Made by a program: the position numbers and the translations under genes. The notes beneath the pieces were generated by a model. The model made no database searches, was not told the DNA's origin, and saw nothing but the letters and a program-made list of their open reading frames with translations. A stretch of 6,537 nt of DNA from an uncultured Carnobacterium sp. (lineage in GTDB: Bacteria; Bacillota; Bacilli; Lactobacillales; Aerococcaceae): assembly GCA_937967765.1 (NCBI GenBank), contig CALCML010000021.1, positions 1 to 6,537 on the forward strand, read 5' to 3'. Numbering within the stretch: position 1 is the first letter of the stretch; the number at the start of each line of letters is the position of its first letter. This document shows, one piece after another, positions 6,136-6,537 of the stretch.

Positions 6136-6537
6136 TTATTCTTGCATCATCCCTGCTTGGAGTTGATACATCTTATAATAGAGCCCTTCTTTTTCAAGAA
6201 GTTCTGTGTGCGTGCCGCTTTCTACGATTTCTCCTTTATCAAGCACAAAGATTTGATTAGCATCTTGAATGGTTGATAATCGGTGCGCAATCGCTAAAGT
6301 GGTACGTCCGTTTCTCATTTTCTTCAGAGACGTTTGAATGACTTCTTCGGTTTGCGAATCGATATTCGCAGTCGCTTCATCCAGAATCAGGATTTTAGGA
6401 TTAGCCGCAATCGTTCTGGCAAAGGCGATTAATTGACGCTCTCCGCTCGAGAACGTTGAGCCCTTTTCAGATACTTTATGTTCATATCCTTGTGGCAGTT
6501 GCTCGATAAAATGATGAGCATCTACGAATTCGCTCGC
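6136..6537 (-). CDS. ABC exporter (permease-ATPase fusion type), C-terminal part (runs off right edge)
   Basis: Last 133 residues of an ATP-binding domain; the rest, probably including a six-helix membrane domain, lies to the right. Visible in order (fragment numbering): signature FSSGERQLIAFARTI (29-43), Walker B ILILDEA (49-55) with catalytic Glu54, D-loop ANID (57-60) and H-loop AHRLSTI (84-90, His85). The SSGER signature and ATANIDSQTE stretch resemble the LmrC/LmrD and YheH/YheI group of heterodimeric multidrug exporters, which pump lipophilic compounds out of the cell. The canonical Glu suggests an active ATPase site. If heterodimeric, the partner gene would lie upstream, to the right. 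Substrate cannot be told from this fragment. The stop TAA at 6136-6138 is followed closely by a strong terminator. Confidence 0.93.
   Translation of the reverse strand, partial: ASEFVDAHHFIEQLPQGYEHKVSEKGSTFSSGERQLIAFARTIAANPKILILDEATANIDSQTEEVIQTSLKKMRNGRTTLAIAHRLSTIQDANQIFVLDKGEIVESGTHTELLEKEGLYYKMYQLQAGMMQE

Overview
The window looks like chromosomal DNA from a low-GC Gram-positive bacterium of the Lactobacillales. Reasons: strong GGAGG-type ribosome-binding sites, frequent GTG/TTG starts, lipoproteins with LAAC/LAGC lipoboxes, a SpoIIIE/FtsK translocase of about 800 residues, a DUF1033 protein (a family I know mainly from lactic acid bacteria) and a lipoprotein-type YidC with a basic tail. 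The mix resembles Carnobacteriaceae/Granulicatella-like genomes, but that placement is inference and was not checked against a database.

Layout, left to right. Positions 1-1647 (minus strand) hold a BMP-family substrate-binding lipoprotein, then the start of its partner ABC ATPase, whose 3' part lies beyond the left edge. A Rho-independent terminator sits between them, and a good extended -10 promoter overlapping a perfect palindrome lies upstream. This is the usual order of a nucleoside importer operon; the permeases would lie further left. Positions 1766-4517 (minus) hold a DUF1033 gene overlapping the start of ftsK by 8 nt. The divergent plus-strand genes at 4616-5886 are acylphosphatase and yidC; yidC has its own promoter and a strong terminator. 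Positions 6136-6537 (minus) hold the C-terminal part of an exporter-type ABC protein with its own terminator.

The genes are mostly housekeeping: nucleoside uptake, chromosome translocation at the division septum, membrane protein insertion, acyl phosphate hydrolysis and export.

The least ordinary part is the 249-nt space between the convergent yidC and ABC exporter genes. Between the two terminators lie three 32-bp units, starting 55 and 56 bp apart. Each unit is two tandem 16-bp palindromes of the form GTAWCA-N4-TGWTAC. In units 1 and 2 every arm is GTATCA/TGATAC; in unit 3 all four arms have switched together to GTAACA/TGTTAC, so the symmetry is kept. No gene or known element I recognise explains this array. 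A second smaller oddity is the nearly mirror-symmetric region upstream of the BMP gene, which carries a palindrome, a -10-like box and a strong ribosome-binding site facing both ways, with a 25-codon ORF on the plus side.
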